This document shows, in pieces, positions 27,688-35,156 of a stretch of DNA of 64,000 bases (positions are counted from its first letter, which is position 1; every line of letters starts with the position of its first letter). Under the pieces are notes generated by a model. The model ran no database searches. It saw nothing but the letters and a program-made list of their open reading frames with translations, and had not been told where the DNA came from. The translations under genes were made by a program, and so were the position numbers. Source of the stretch: UBA5314 sp040217815 (GTDB taxonomy: Bacteria > Bacillota > Syntrophomonadia > Syntrophomonadales > Syntrophomonadaceae); NCBI GenBank assembly GCA_040217815.1, contig JBEHWI010000007.1:1-64000 (forward strand), in the 5' to 3' direction.

Positions 27688-28054
27688 CCCCGGCTCCTTT
27701 CTCGCCGAACAAAATCCCCAGCGTCACCTTTGTCTCATCCTTTATTGTGCCTTGATTGCGTTAAAGCATACAAATGGAGCAAAGAGGCAGCCGCTTTATC
27801 TATCGTGGTTTTAGTTCTCGTAATGAGTGAACTTATTTGGGCTTATTGCCGGTAGTGTTCAGCTATTTTCCCCACAATTTCTTAACAATTTCCTCAAAAT
27901 GTTCTTACAATGATCAACTAGAATCAAATACAACTTATTCAGGCTGTAAAATGCCATTAATATCCTGCCGCTAAAGAGGATTGATGGTGTATTTTGTCGT
28001 ATTGGTACAACAAATGGTTTTACATCTGAATAGGTACTGAAAGGGGTGGTTTGA
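27688..28054. other. Divergent promoter region, no gene seen
   Basis: This 367-base AT-rich interval lies between the divergent DUF421 pair and the NapH-like gene. It contains no convincing frame; I see no clear operator. Confidence 0.5.
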
Positions 28055-29215
28055 ATGCCTTATGAAAAGGCTGATAAGCAGATCTTGAAGAGGTACCGTA
28101 ATTTGCGTCTTGGAATACTTGTGGTAATCTTGCTGCTGGTAACCGGCGCAGGTGTAGCCCACCAGATGATGACTTCCGGAGCCCTTCTGGGCGTTGACGC
28201 TCTGTGCCCGTTTGGAGCCATCGAGGCAGCTTATACCCTGGCTGTCACCGGTGTATTCATCAAAAAAATCGCCCTGTCCAGCTTTATTCTCTTCGCCGCC
28301 GTTCTAATAGCGGCCCTAATATTTCGCCGGGCCTTCTGCGGGCTCCTCTGCCCCCTGGGTACCCTGCAGGAGCTTGTTTTCGATCTGGGTGCTAAAATCA
28401 GCAAGAAGAGGCCAAACATTTCCAACTCTCTTGACAAGCCGGCCCGGTACATAAAATACATTTTACTTCTAGTAATCATTATCGGCTCAGCGGCAACCGG
28501 CGAACTGATCATGCGCCCTTATGATCCCTGGGCTGCTTACCAACACATCAGCTCCGGCAGCGTGCTGAGCGAGCTTCCGATAGGCTTCGGCATACTGACC
28601 GCCACATTGCTGCTCTCCTTTTTATTCAGCCGGGTTTTCTGCAAATATTTATGCCCCATGGGCGCCTTGCTGGGCCTCATTCACCGCATCGGCCGGTTTA
28701 GAATTGAGAGAAATACCGAAACCTGCATCAACTGCAAATTGTGCAGCAGGGAATGCCCCATGGGCCTTCCAGTTGCCGAAGTAGTGACAGTTGATTCCGC
28801 CGAATGCATCAACTGCGGCCAGTGCACCACCGTCTGCCCGGTCAAAGACACCCTCTACACGGCCGACCGCAAAGGCAAACCGGTGTCTTCCACCGCCATT
28901 TTAGGAGCAGTTCTGGCCGTATTCATTGTCATATTAGGAGTTACAACAGCAACCGGCGATTTTCAATGGACTCAAAAAACGCTGGAGCAACAGGTAGAGA
29001 AAACCGGTCAGTTTGACCCTTCCACCATAACCGGCAAAATGACTCTGGATGAGGTCAGCCGTGTTTCAGGCATTCCTAAAGAGGCCTTTAAAGAGCGGTT
29101 TAAACTACAGGATGGCGATTTTACCATTCCCTTAAAGGACCTGGGACCCCCCAAAGGTTTCGAAACCAGCGACGTCAGAACCTTTGTTGCCGAATATTTG
29201 GCTAAACCACAATAG
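28055..29215 (+). CDS. Membrane 4Fe-4S protein of the NapH/NosR-like group
   Basis: The 386-residue protein has about six membrane helices with CPFGAIE, FCGLLCPLG and FCKYLCPMG motifs, as in NapH and NosR C-terminal parts. Two 4Fe-4S ferredoxin clusters follow (CINCKLCSRECP and CINCGQCTTVCP near residues 228 and 252). The last 90 residues carry a domain ending TLDEVSRVSGIPKEAFKERF. It passes electrons across or along the membrane. The partner is not adjacent; in anaerobes such proteins connect quinol or ferredoxin pools to reductases. Confidence 0.8.
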   Translation: MPYEKADKQILKRYRNLRLGILVVILLLVTGAGVAHQMMTSGALLGVDALCPFGAIEAAYTLAVTGVFIKKIALSSFILFAAVLIAALIFRRAFCGLLCPLGTLQELVFDLGAKISKKRPNISNSLDKPARYIKYILLLVIIIGSAATGELIMRPYDPWAAYQHISSGSVLSELPIGFGILTATLLLSFLFSRVFCKYLCPMGALLGLIHRIGRFRIERNTETCINCKLCSRECPMGLPVAEVVTVDSAECINCGQCTTVCPVKDTLYTADRKGKPVSSTAILGAVLAVFIVILGVTTATGDFQWTQKTLEQQVEKTGQFDPSTITGKMTLDEVSRVSGIPKEAFKERFKLQDGDFTIPLKDLGPPKGFETSDVRTFVAEYLAKPQ

Positions 29216-29230
29216 AAATTTTACTCATGA

Positions 29231-29271
29231 AAAAGGAGCCTCCCCATGATAAGCCGAGGCTCCCTTTTTAT
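29231..29271. terminator. Terminator, probably bidirectional
   Basis: GGAGCCTC pairs with GAGGCTCC across a twelve-base loop, and the plus strand continues with CTTTTTATT. An A-run on the left side gives a T-run for the minus strand too. It separates the convergent NapH-like and MOSC genes. Confidence 0.85.
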
Positions 29272-29317
29272 TGCCACTTGAAACTGCAACCAGGCAGAAC
29301 AGGCTGCCATTTTAATT

Positions 29318-29764
29318 CTACAACTGTTCCACCGGGTCCCCTTTATGAATAACACCACCGCTTATTACCCGGCAGAACAATCCCTCGCTGGGCAGCAGGC
29401 TGACGCCATAGGTCCTGGTAACCACACTGGGGTGATCTTCTTTTCCCACCTGGGATACCTCGAGGATTACATTCTCACCGAGCTTGAATCGGCTGCCGAC
29501 CGTCAACCGGGAAAAATCTATACCATCGATAGTAATATTCTCGGCAAATTGGCCGGGGCCGATGTTTAAATTGTGCTCCCGGTTGGCCTTTAAAACACTC
29601 TGCCAGTTGAGGCAGGTAACCTGACGGCCCCAATCGCCGCCATGACCATCATTTTCTATACCATGGCCGTCAATAACTCTGGCTTCAGGCACCTCGCTTT
29701 TTAACTGTCCCCTTTCCGGGCTGATCGCGATAGAATTAATTGTTCCCTTGTTCAATGAGGTCAT
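29318..29764 (-). CDS. MOSC-domain protein
   Basis: The 148-residue protein has the MOSC pattern: DGHGIENDGHGGDWGRQV near residue 33, then FAENITIDGIDFSRLTVGSRFKLGENVILEVSQVGK and C-terminal RVISGG. A conserved Cys is present at the end of the chain (LFCRVISGG). MOSC domains bind molybdenum cofactor or transfer sulfur. TTG 29755, with AAAGG a few bases upstream, may be the true start instead of ATG 29764. It fits with XdhC and the NifX-type genes in a molybdenum-related neighbourhood. Confidence 0.85.
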   Translation of the reverse strand: MTSLNKGTINSIAISPERGQLKSEVPEARVIDGHGIENDGHGGDWGRQVTCLNWQSVLKANREHNLNIGPGQFAENITIDGIDFSRLTVGSRFKLGENVILEVSQVGKEDHPSVVTRTYGVSLLPSEGLFCRVISGGVIHKGDPVEQL

Positions 29765-29841
29765 CCTTTCTTAAAGGTGATTAATTGGCTGCATATTGTC
29801 ATCGGTGTAGAGAGTAGCGATATATTTCCTTCATGATATTA

Positions 29842-30684
29842 TTAGATACCTTTAATGATATTTCCTTTTTTAAAAAGGTCATCCTCCAAGCGCTCGATTA
29901 CTTTCTTAACCACCGGTTCGAATTCCTTGAAACGGTATTCCTCCAGTTTACCACTGTCCATAGCGCGGGTCATATTGACATCCCAGGGAATGCCGCCCAG
30001 GAAGGGAATACCCATAAGCTCCTCGGTTTCTTTGGGTTTCGCCTCTCCAAACAGGGCCAGTCTCTCGCCGCAGCAGGGGCAAATGGCCGCATTCATGTTT
30101 TCAACTACTCCGACAATAGACGTTCCTATGGCTTTGGCCATCTTAATCGACTTCTTGACCACCATGCCGACCATGTCCTGGGGGGAGGTTACTATGACAA
30201 TCCCGGTTACTGGCATACTTTGAAGGACGGTCAGGGGGACATCACCGGTTCCCGGAGGCAAATCCACGATCAGGTAATCCAAATCCGCCCAGTTGGTTTC
30301 CTCGTAAAACTGCTTGACGGCCCCGGCTAGTAATGGGCCTCTCCAAACCACCGGGTCGTCTTCATTGGGTAAGAACATGTTGATCGATACGACCTTGAGC
30401 CCACTGGCAGTTTGAGGCGGCTCGATTCCATATGGAGAGCTTTGCGGCTGAACCCCTCCCAATCCAAAAGCCCTGGGAATACTGGGCCCGGTTATATCAG
30501 CGTCTAAAATACCCACTGAATAGCCATTGCGCTTCAGTTCCACAGCTAGCAGGCTGCTGACAGTCGATTTGCCGACCCCGCCCTTTCCGCTCATCACTGC
30601 AATAATGATACCGATGTTGTTGAAACAACCAAGTAGAGCTTTTTTGTCCTCATTTTCCATATCAATTCTTACTGCTTTGCTCAT
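29842..30684 (-). CDS. Mrp/NBP35-type iron-sulfur carrier ATPase
   Basis: The 280-residue P-loop protein has a deviant Walker A (MSGKGGVGKSTVSS near residue 34), the switch region DLPPGTGDVPLTVLQ, the ApbC/Mrp CXXC motif in CPCCGE near 202 and the LGGIPWD ending. It binds an iron-sulfur cluster and delivers it to apo-enzymes. ATG 30684 follows GGAGG. The adjacent DUF134 regulator and NifX-like gene often occur with Mrp-type genes in anaerobes, so this is a metal-cluster module. Confidence 0.9.
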   Translation of the reverse strand: MSKAVRIDMENEDKKALLGCFNNIGIIIAVMSGKGGVGKSTVSSLLAVELKRNGYSVGILDADITGPSIPRAFGLGGVQPQSSPYGIEPPQTASGLKVVSINMFLPNEDDPVVWRGPLLAGAVKQFYEETNWADLDYLIVDLPPGTGDVPLTVLQSMPVTGIVIVTSPQDMVGMVVKKSIKMAKAIGTSIVGVVENMNAAICPCCGERLALFGEAKPKETEELMGIPFLGGIPWDVNMTRAMDSGKLEEYRFKEFEPVVKKVIERLEDDLFKKGNIIKGI

Positions 30685-30829
30685 CGATCATTTATCCTCC
30701 GTTCTTTTCTGAATCCTGCTGCCTTTAACCTGAATAGGCCCTTTTTATTATGGTTTGTATTAAGCCTTTACTATATAAACTGGGATATGCCTTTTTTCTC
30801 CCCTTTCCATTTTTATTTAACCCGTTTAG

Positions 30830-31207
30830 CTATTTCAGCCGGCCGTTGCAGTTGGGACAACCATTGTTTTCTGGTGCTAATAGGATTTTACAGTTGGGAC
30901 AGACCAGCTGATTTTGTTTAAAATTATAAGCTCCACCTTCAATCCGCAAAGACTTGCCGTATACTAAAACCTCCGCAACTTTGCGTCTGGCTTCAACCAG
31001 TATCCTTTGAAAGGTCGGGCGGGATATTCCCATTTGGACAGCACAATTGACCTGCTCCAAGCCCAGCAGGTCTTTCAAACGCAGGGCTTCCATTTCTTCC
31101 AGCTGGAGGACGACTTCATCCAGTTCATAGGTTGGAATGCCCGCCGGTTTGAAATAAGTACAATTGGGCATGTGGCTGACACAGCGAGGTTTTTTGTGAC
31201 GCGACAA
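30830..31207 (-). CDS. DUF134-family DNA-binding protein with C-terminal zinc ribbon
   Basis: TTG 31207 has AGGAGG nine bases upstream, whereas ATG 31228 lacks a site. The roughly 125-residue product has the DUF134 helix-turn-helix (EMEALRLKDLLGLEQVNCAVQMGISRPTFQRIL) and a C-terminal Cys4 ribbon (CPNCKILL, then CPNCNGRLK). DUF134 proteins are predicted regulators found next to NifB/Mrp-type genes. A perfect inverted repeat lies in the divergent promoter just upstream and is the likely operator. Confidence 0.8.
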   Translation of the reverse strand: MSRHKKPRCVSHMPNCTYFKPAGIPTYELDEVVLQLEEMEALRLKDLLGLEQVNCAVQMGISRPTFQRILVEARRKVAEVLVYGKSLRIEGGAYNFKQNQLVCPNCKILLAPENNGCPNCNGRLK

Positions 31208-31241
31208 AGCTTTTTCCTCCTGACCCAATTATTTTAATGGT

Positions 31242-31281
31242 CATATGCTCATTTTGATGGTAGAATTATTTTGAGCATATG
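31242..31281. promoter_or_regulatory. Perfect inverted repeat, probable DUF134 operator
   Basis: CATATGCTCA and TGAGCATATG are exact complements with a 20-base spacer, in the gap between the DUF134 gene (minus) and the NifX-like gene (plus). Placement and symmetry suggest a dimeric regulator controlling both directions. Confidence 0.65.
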
Positions 31282-31362
31282 TCAACAATATAATAGTTAG
31301 TTTAACACTGTTTTTATTGCGACATGCTATTATTAACAATTTCAGATGGAGCGTGAAAAGCA

Positions 31363-31725
31363 ATGAAAGTAGCAATGCCTAAAGACGGAGACATGGTCAA
31401 CCAGCATTTTGGCCGCAGCAAGAATTTTATAATCTACTCGGTGGACAATCAGCAGATCATCGACCAGAAAGAAATAGGGACTGATGCTCTGCAGCACAAT
31501 CATGCCGGCCTTTCCGGCTTATTGATTGCTGAAGGAGCCTCCCTGGTTATTCTGGGCGGTATCGGCCAGCCGGCCCTTGAAGCTCTCAAAAACAAGGGCC
31601 TGGATGTCATTAGAGGTGCCTCCGGCAACTGCGAAGAAGTCCTGCAGCAATACCTGAACGGACAGTTGGGCGACCAGAACGTAACCTGTCAGCATGTGGG
31701 AGACCACGAGCATCATCATCAATAA
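31363..31725 (+). CDS. Dinitrogenase iron-molybdenum cofactor-type (NifX/NifB-C) protein
   Basis: The 120-residue protein begins KVAMPKDGDMVNQHFGRSKNF and contains EGASLVILGGIGQPALEALKNKGLDVIRG, the NifX/NafY/DUF-type cofactor-binding fold. A His-rich C-terminus (HVGDHEHHHQ) may bind metal. It shares a divergent promoter with the DUF134 regulator. No nitrogenase genes are in the window, so it more likely carries or stores an iron-sulfur or metal cluster in this context. Confidence 0.85.
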   Translation: MKVAMPKDGDMVNQHFGRSKNFIIYSVDNQQIIDQKEIGTDALQHNHAGLSGLLIAEGASLVILGGIGQPALEALKNKGLDVIRGASGNCEEVLQQYLNGQLGDQNVTCQHVGDHEHHHQ

Positions 31726-31782
31726 ATGTCCGGCCAGCCGTCGGATACATGAATTCGGTTCTTAAGTTTAGGGGGAGGAATC

Positions 31783-32427
31783 GTGGAGAATATAGTCCTC
31801 GTGGCGCCCCGGCCTGGTGCCGGGGTCAATACCATAGCCCTCAACCTGGGTATCGGGCTTACTCATTACAAAACCCGAGTTCTTTTGAGTAGCGGTTATA
31901 CACGCCTGTCCGACTGGCTTGGCAGTCCCGGCAATAGAGAGAACTCCCTTCTAGAGAGGAATCCGATTTTTAACTGGCGGCTGCTGTCAGGCGATTTTTA
32001 TTCTGATGCGACAGTCAATGACACCTTTGACTATCGCTTATACGTCCCAACCGATAAAGAATGGCTGGATGGGTTTCTTATGAAATATCCTGCACTGGTG
32101 CTCTGCGTCATTGATGGCAACAAGCCGGACCTGCCCGGTATAATGGCCCTCAATCGGCACCTTAATGATGCCAGGCCTGATGGCAAAGGGATTGATCTGG
32201 TGGTACCCAATAAGATTAAACCCGGAGAATGGAGTGAAAACAGCCAGCTAATTTTTGACCTGGCTGAAGACCTCGGATGGGAAAAAATTGTCGACCCCGT
32301 CCCCCACTGCGAAGCCCTTCACGACCTGCCCAAGGAACACACGAGCGTCTGGGAACTCCCTGCCCAGTACAATAACCGCCGGGCTGCTTTTCAGAGCCTG
32401 GTTGACCGGGTTGTAGAAACGGGTTGA
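31783..32427 (+). CDS. ParA/MinD-like protein with a degenerate P-loop
   Basis: The 214-residue protein starts NIVLVAPRPGAGVNTIALNLGIGL. This sits where ParA/MinD proteins have KGGVGKT, but both lysines of the deviant Walker A are missing. The remaining fold looks like a P-loop ATPase (LVLCVIDGNKPDLPGIMALNR and DLVVPNKIKPGEW near 110-150). GTG 31783 follows GGGGGAGG. It lies 58 bases after the NifX-like gene, so it may be a non-hydrolysing partner of that module. Confidence 0.55.
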   Translation: MENIVLVAPRPGAGVNTIALNLGIGLTHYKTRVLLSSGYTRLSDWLGSPGNRENSLLERNPIFNWRLLSGDFYSDATVNDTFDYRLYVPTDKEWLDGFLMKYPALVLCVIDGNKPDLPGIMALNRHLNDARPDGKGIDLVVPNKIKPGEWSENSQLIFDLAEDLGWEKIVDPVPHCEALHDLPKEHTSVWELPAQYNNRRAAFQSLVDRVVETG

Positions 32428-32465
32428 TATCTCCTGATACAGTAGGACCTGGGAACGCTGTTTCT

Positions 32466-32533
32466 GTGCAACACGGGGACGGAGACTTTGTTGCATTCTT
32501 CAATGCAACAAAGTCTCCGTCCCCGTGTTGCAC
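32466..32533. repeat. 32-bp perfect palindrome (REP/MITE-like hairpin)
   Basis: Two perfect 32-base complementary arms (from GTGCAACACGGGGACGG to the mirror at 32533) with the loop CTTC. It occupies the whole space between two convergent genes and can act as a terminator in both directions. A sequence sharing the words CTCCGTCCCCGTGTT recurs at 53447-53461 beside the second hairpin element, so it belongs to a repeat family. Confidence 0.85.
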
Positions 32534-32536
32534 CCG

Positions 32537-32932
32537 TTAAGTCAGGCCCCCGTTGTCTTTCATTATCTTAACCGCTTTATCAACATTCTCTTTTTTAGTT
32601 ACCAGGGTCAGCATGACCGACTTCCCGGAAAAGTTGTCGTCATAGACCCCCCGCCCGCTTTCAGAATCATTGGCGGCCAGCAAAGGGTTTAATCCCTGGT
32701 TCAAGCCTTCACTATTGGAGTAGTGAGTAAGACCATGCAAAGTCGAGGCGTTGTTGATTGGATTATTCCTCTCGCGGTCATTAACCACCGCGTAGCGCGA
32801 GATCCGGTCGATCTGCATATAGCCTTCTCCGGGCACCAACCCTGCTTTAGACAATTCGTCCATCGCTTTTTGCGCCTTATCGGTTGTTGGAAAGTAGGCC
32901 ATAATACCCTGTTCGTCTTTGTCCAGTTCCAA
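32537..32932 (-). CDS. Hypothetical protein, GsiB/17M-like N-terminal pattern
   Basis: TTG 32932 has AAAGGAGG seven bases upstream, better than ATG 32953. The 131-residue protein begins ELDKDEQGIMAYFPTTDKA and has a β-α-β-like stretch (AQKAMDELSKAGLVPGEGYMQID) resembling the general stress 17M fold, then a Ser/Asn-rich middle and a second strand-helix block (VMLTLVTKKENVDKAVKIMKDNGG). Only a tentative resemblance; function not known. Its downstream end touches the palindrome. Confidence 0.6.
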   Translation of the reverse strand: MELDKDEQGIMAYFPTTDKAQKAMDELSKAGLVPGEGYMQIDRISRYAVVNDRERNNPINNASTLHGLTHYSNSEGLNQGLNPLLAANDSESGRGVYDDNFSGKSVMLTLVTKKENVDKAVKIMKDNGGLT

Positions 32933-33154
32933 GATAATGCCTCCTTTTAACATACTCAGGTTTTCCTCTCCTTAGCTTGCCACTCTTTACATTGTATATG
33001 CTGATTTCGCCCTTTACCGCATAAGGCCGCTAAATCTTGCTAGACATCAACCGATTCTAATTGCATTTTTTTGCATGTGAGTAATACGCATCTTTTATTT
33101 GCCGCCCGGTTAATCTATTGGCAGTAAATCAAGATTCAAAAAGGAGGCCGGGCC

Positions 33155-34303
33155 TTGTTTAAACTCTTGAAAAACGGCCATTGCTTTTTGCCCGAGGATG
33201 CAGGTCAAAAGGACATTTTAATCGCCTTTGACCGCATCTGCCGCATCGAAGGAAACATTTCACCGGAAAGTTTTCCGGAGGTGGAAGTGATCGACTGCAG
33301 CGACTGTCTGATCTGCCCGGGGTTTATCGACCAGCATGTACATATCACCGGGGGTGGCGGCGAACAGGGGCCGGTCAGCCGAATTCCGGAGATTATGCTG
33401 AGTGAGCTCGTGGAAGCCGGGGTTACCACGGTGGTGGGAGTCCTGGGCTTTGACAGCGTTTCTCGAAGCATCGCCGGTCTTCTGGCCAAGGCCCGCGGAT
33501 TGGAAGCAGAAGGCCTTACCAGCTACATATATACCGGCAGCTATGGCAGCCCCACCGAAACTCTGACTGGAAGGGTTCTTACGGACCTAGTCCTCCTGGA
33601 CAAGGTATTGGGAGTCGGTGAAATCGCCATATCCGATTACCGCTCTTTCCACCCAACCCTGCCCGATCTGAGGGTGCTGGCCTCAGAGGCCAATGCCGGC
33701 GGAATGCTGGGCGGCAAAGCCGGAATACTTCACCTGCACGTCGGGGACGGTAAGAAAGGACTGCAGCCCTTGATGCAATTAATTGATGAATCGGATTTTC
33801 CTATTGAGATGTTTGTGCCGACCCATGTCAACCGAAATCCCCAGGTGTTTTCTCAGGGTTTGCAGCTTCTTAAAATAGGGGGCCGCATTGATCTGACTGC
33901 CGGCGAAACCGTGGGGTACAGCATAGCGGAATCGCTTGCCTGCCTGAAGGAAAAAGGATTCGGAATGGATAGAGTTACCCTTTCCTCAGATGGAAATGGA
34001 AGCGCCCCCCAGAACTCGGCCAACCAATCAGGAGTCGGTTCTGTGGCCCGGCTTTTATCTGATATTAAAAGCAGCATTGCGGAAGCCAAACTGGATTTCG
34101 GGTCGGTAATAAGATTGGTTACCATCAACCCGGCCCAAACCCTCAAGCTCTACCCGCGCAAGGGCTGCCTCCGCCCGGGGAGCGACGCCGATATACTGGT
34201 ATTTAAACAGAACGACTCGAGCCTTTTCAGGCTGCTGGCTCGGGGAGAAGTGCTGCTCGAAGAGCAAAAGGCCATAAAAAAGGGGAAATACGAAGAGGCT
34301 TAA
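33155..34303 (+). CDS. iadA: Isoaspartyl (β-aspartyl) dipeptidase
   Basis: The 382-residue amidohydrolase starts at TTG 33155 behind AAGGAGG. Metal-site features are DQHVHITGG (HXH) near 62, GILHLHVGDG near 200, VPTHVNRNP near 225 and SSDGNGS near 280. GEIAISDYRS near 160 lies in the usual region of the bridging residue. It hydrolyses β-Asp dipeptides. The next two genes are cyanophycinase and cyanophycin synthetase, so here its substrate is most likely the β-Asp-Arg dipeptide released from cyanophycin. All three are closely spaced (26 and 17 bases). Confidence 0.93.
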   Translation: MFKLLKNGHCFLPEDAGQKDILIAFDRICRIEGNISPESFPEVEVIDCSDCLICPGFIDQHVHITGGGGEQGPVSRIPEIMLSELVEAGVTTVVGVLGFDSVSRSIAGLLAKARGLEAEGLTSYIYTGSYGSPTETLTGRVLTDLVLLDKVLGVGEIAISDYRSFHPTLPDLRVLASEANAGGMLGGKAGILHLHVGDGKKGLQPLMQLIDESDFPIEMFVPTHVNRNPQVFSQGLQLLKIGGRIDLTAGETVGYSIAESLACLKEKGFGMDRVTLSSDGNGSAPQNSANQSGVGSVARLLSDIKSSIAEAKLDFGSVIRLVTINPAQTLKLYPRKGCLRPGSDADILVFKQNDSSLFRLLARGEVLLEEQKAIKKGKYEEA

Positions 34304-34329
34304 GCTACATCATAGAAAGGAGCCTTTAT

Positions 34330-35139
34330 ATGGGAACAAGAAGGCAGGGCAAACTGGTTATAATCGGCGGCGCCGAGGATAAATACGGTGAAAGCAGGAT
34401 TTTGGAGGAGGTTGTGGAGATTATCGGGGGGGAAAATGCCCGGCTGAGCATCATTACCACCGCTACCCAACAGCCGGAGGAAGTAGGTGCAGAATATCGG
34501 GACGTCTTCTCCCGCCTGGGAGTCGAACACACCGATGTCTTAAATATAAACTCGCGTGATGACGCCAATACCGAAGATAGCTTTCGCCGGATAAGCGATG
34601 CCACCGGCATCTTCTTTACCGGCGGCGATCAACTCAGGATCACCAGTATACTTGGCGGGACCAGGGCCTACACCGCTCTGCTGGATGCCTTTAACCGGGG
34701 TACGGCAGTAGTTGGAACCAGCGCCGGAGCTTCCGTCATGAGCAGCACCATGATCGTTGAAGGCAATAGCAATGACGCGGCTCGCAAATGCACCTTGAAG
34801 ATGGCTCCGGGGTTAAACCTGGTGGACGGAGCTATCATTGACCAGCACTTTGATCAGCGCGGCCGGCTGGGGCGGCTTTTGTGCGGGGTGGCTGAGAACC
34901 CTGGCATTCTGGGAATCGGCATAGACGAAGATACTGCTATTTTGGTGCATCCCGACGATTATTTTGAAGTTCTGGGGACCAACGCGGTCACAGTCATTGA
35001 TGGAAAGTCCATAAGGAATACCAATGTTTCAGAATTAAAGCCGGACGAAATATTGTCCATCACCAATGCCAGCCTGCACGTTCTGTCCACCGGCTACGGC
35101 TTTGATTTTAGAAGGCGGGAAGTTATGAAAATGCACTAA
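34330..35139 (+). CDS. cphB: Cyanophycinase
   Basis: The 269-residue S51-family peptidase has the catalytic Ser in GTSAGASVMS near residue 138, the preceding FFTGGDQLRITS and the GIDEDTAILV end. It cleaves cyanophycin, the Asp-Arg storage polymer, into β-Asp-Arg dipeptides inside the cell. ATG 34330 follows AAAGGAG. It is flanked by the dipeptidase that finishes degradation and by the synthetase, in one operon. Confidence 0.95.
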   Translation: MGTRRQGKLVIIGGAEDKYGESRILEEVVEIIGGENARLSIITTATQQPEEVGAEYRDVFSRLGVEHTDVLNINSRDDANTEDSFRRISDATGIFFTGGDQLRITSILGGTRAYTALLDAFNRGTAVVGTSAGASVMSSTMIVEGNSNDAARKCTLKMAPGLNLVDGAIIDQHFDQRGRLGRLLCGVAENPGILGIGIDEDTAILVHPDDYFEVLGTNAVTVIDGKSIRNTNVSELKPDEILSITNASLHVLSTGYGFDFRRREVMKMH

Positions 35140-35156
35140 CTCTCTACGGAGGTTTC

